Source of the DNA: Schlesneria paludicola DSM 18645
Lineage (GTDB): Bacteria; Planctomycetota; Planctomycetia; Planctomycetales; Planctomycetaceae
Assembly: GCF_000255655.1 (NCBI RefSeq)
Contig: NZ_JH636434.1
Span: 1,946,798 to 2,010,797, forward strand
Direction: 5' to 3'
DNA: 64,000 nt
Position numbers and translations under genes: made by a program. Positions 62,828-64,000 of the stretch are shown here, in pieces (position 1 is the first letter of the stretch; every line of letters begins with the position of its first letter). The notes below the pieces were generated by a model, which saw only the letters and a list, made by a program, of their open reading frames with translations, had not been told where the DNA came from and did no database searches.

Positions 62828-63220
62828 TCAATCCGGCAGTCGATTCACGTATGCGATTTCATCGATCGAAAAAGGGCCGAGCTCGACCAGCCGACCATCG
62901 GCACGATCCGTCCCCAACAGGACGAGCTGGCCATTCACACTCTGCCGCGAATCGGGGAAACCACAAAATTGGCGGCCGTCCTGCAGCCCCAATTCAATTT
63001 GTGACGTCTCTTCAATTCCCAAGTTCTCATGAACCAACTCCGGGAACCGAGACCAAGCCCACAGCCACAGTGTTTTTTCTGCCGTCACTTTGCCAGCGAT
63101 ATCCAGCCATTCGACATCCGCTTTCAACAGTTCTGAGCGACGTGCGCCCTGGCACCATGGCTTTAGAACGTTGTTAATCCACTCTTTTCGCGCCGTCACC
63201 AGTTCGTCAAAGTTGCTCAT
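62828..63220 (-). CDS. Conserved small protein of unknown function
   Basis: A 130-residue protein from the ATG at 63220 (MSNFDELVTARKEWINNVL). LWLWAWSRFPELVHENLGIEE and VNGQLVLLGTDRADGRLVELGPFSIDEI are compact and well conserved in character. I do not recognise a domain. It is cytoplasmic by composition. Confidence 0.65.
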   Translation of the reverse strand: MSNFDELVTARKEWINNVLKPWCQGARRSELLKADVEWLDIAGKVTAEKTLWLWAWSRFPELVHENLGIEETSQIELGLQDGRQFCGFPDSRQSVNGQLVLLGTDRADGRLVELGPFSIDEIAYVNRLPD

Positions 63221-63270
63221 GAAGTGCGTCAGGCTCCGCCGGATTGATGGGTGTCTGTTCAAATTGAATC

Positions 63271-63416
63271 GAGGATTTCAGCATCGCTCGAGGATTTCGG
63301 TCCTCGATTCCAGGCTCTCGCTTGATATCGCCTTTTGCAATCTCGTTTTCTGATCTGGAGGAACATGGACAGGAACCCTTTTGCACATTTTTGATGTGGA
63401 GTCAGCCATGCCATGC
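63271..63416 (+). repeat. Inverted-repeat intergenic element C, degenerate copy 4
   Basis: CCTCGATTCCAGGCTCTCGC, then TGCACATTTTTGATGTGGAG follow the order of C3 at 48089 with many changes. It fills the space between the hypothetical and helicase genes. Confidence 0.4.
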
Positions 63417-64000
63417 CTACATGGCCCCCCCTCCCGAGGTTGGCAACAGCGTGACAGGACATTGCCCGTTTAGGATCTCGTCTTTGGTCGGGGGATCGTT
63501 CACCTGCCGCTGAACCACCAGTGAGGGATTTTTCAGTCGCCCCAAGATGGGCGGCAGATCCTCGCGATTCACTTCACTCAACCAGCGAACGTCCCCTCCC
63601 TGAAGACACGCCACGGCCACACCATCCAGATACGCCACACGATTCGAGGCCGTTCGGGGCACTCGATCCTGACGCGTGATGATCCCGACCAGATTGAGCG
63701 GGTCAGCCCCCGAGATCACAATCAATTCTCGTTGAGCCCCCTCGTCACGCAACCGTCTGAGCTGTTGCACGCTGTCGGTTAGCGCAAATTGTTCTCCGGC
63801 CACTCCGGCGATAAACCGGCCGCCTCGAATTTCGCCGCGTGCTTCAAGCCGCCTTAGGACCTGAAGCAACTCAAACCAATTTGGACATCCATCTTCTTGT
63901 TCGAGCAAGTCTCGGAAGACGACACCCCACCGCCGCAACAAGAGCCAGGCCCAATCCTCGGCCACTTGTTGCGGATTCAATTCGGAAAGTCCCGCATCGA
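63417..64000 (-). CDS. C-terminal part of an Lhr-type DEAD/DEAH helicase (cut by window edge)
   Basis: The frame is open to the window end and encodes the last 194 residues. LLLRRWGVVFRDLLEQEDGCP, VLRRLEARGEIRGGRFIAGVAGEQFAL and ISGADPLNLVGIITR match the C-terminal region of Lhr helicases, which lies after the helicase core and winged-helix domain. Lhr is a large 3'-5' DNA-stimulated ATPase linked to DNA repair. The ATPase motifs lie beyond the window. Confidence 0.88.
   Translation of the reverse strand, partial: DAGLSELNPQQVAEDWAWLLLRRWGVVFRDLLEQEDGCPNWFELLQVLRRLEARGEIRGGRFIAGVAGEQFALTDSVQQLRRLRDEGAQRELIVISGADPLNLVGIITRQDRVPRTASNRVAYLDGVAVACLQGGDVRWLSEVNREDLPPILGRLKNPSLVVQRQVNDPPTKDEILNGQCPVTLLPTSGGGAM

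Overview
The window comes from a member of the Planctomycetota, probably a Schlesneria- or Planctomyces-like lineage, although nothing here fixes the species. The signs are two DUF1559 pilin-like proteins with the H-x9-DG tail, large secreted arylsulfatases, many secreted carbohydrate-related proteins, GTG/TTG starts, short operons in a moderately GC-rich background, and many small lineage-specific hypotheticals. No plasmid, phage or CRISPR module is present. Functional calls rest on motifs read by eye, without database searches.

Layout. 0-8.6 kb: a POTRA-domain secreted protein without a barrel, a DUF5722-like secreted protein, a frameshifted SEC-C protein, a zinc-ribbon protein, SelO and an MFS exporter. 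8.6-16.2 kb: arylsulfatase, OprP-like porin, DUF1559 protein, GYF_2 membrane protein and a second DUF1559 protein. 16.9-24.7 kb: DTW tRNA-modification enzyme, overlapping rbfA-like/rtcB pair, SulP transporter with ArsR-type regulator, and a lipoprotein joining a phosphatase domain to a haem-binding site. 24.7-39.2 kb: an operon of LamG-like and TIM-barrel-like secreted proteins in fused and split forms, a second arylsulfatase, a HAD phosphatase, several secreted proteins, and a caspase-like protease with an EF-hand loop and two Tudor-knot-like domains.

39.3-45.7 kb holds sugar-nucleotide genes: UDP-glucose dehydrogenase and UDP-glucuronate decarboxylase (UDP-xylose route), then gmhA-hldE-hldD (ADP-heptose route), which points to a heptose-containing LPS or glycan. 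A CAU tRNA follows. 46.6-50.3 kb is an ECF42-type sigma factor with two DGPF/YCII proteins and a VOC protein. 50.5-55.8 kb carries GNAT, PilZ-TPR and Cache/MCP-like proteins and an islet of very small genes against tRNA-Ala(CGC). 56.2-64 kb holds trxB, an M24 peptidase, an orphan sugar-ABC ATPase, a ROK protein, a Cys/Gly/Tyr-rich secreted protein, a hypothetical, and the end of an Lhr-type helicase.

Between genes lie three families of short palindromic repeats (here A, B, C), all repeat units read on the + strand. One A copy at 51051-51276 is interrupted by a B copy, which is direct evidence that B moved. The strongest leads are the caspase/EF-hand/Tudor-knot protein, the phosphatase-cytochrome lipoprotein, the fused/split secreted gene set, and the nested repeats.
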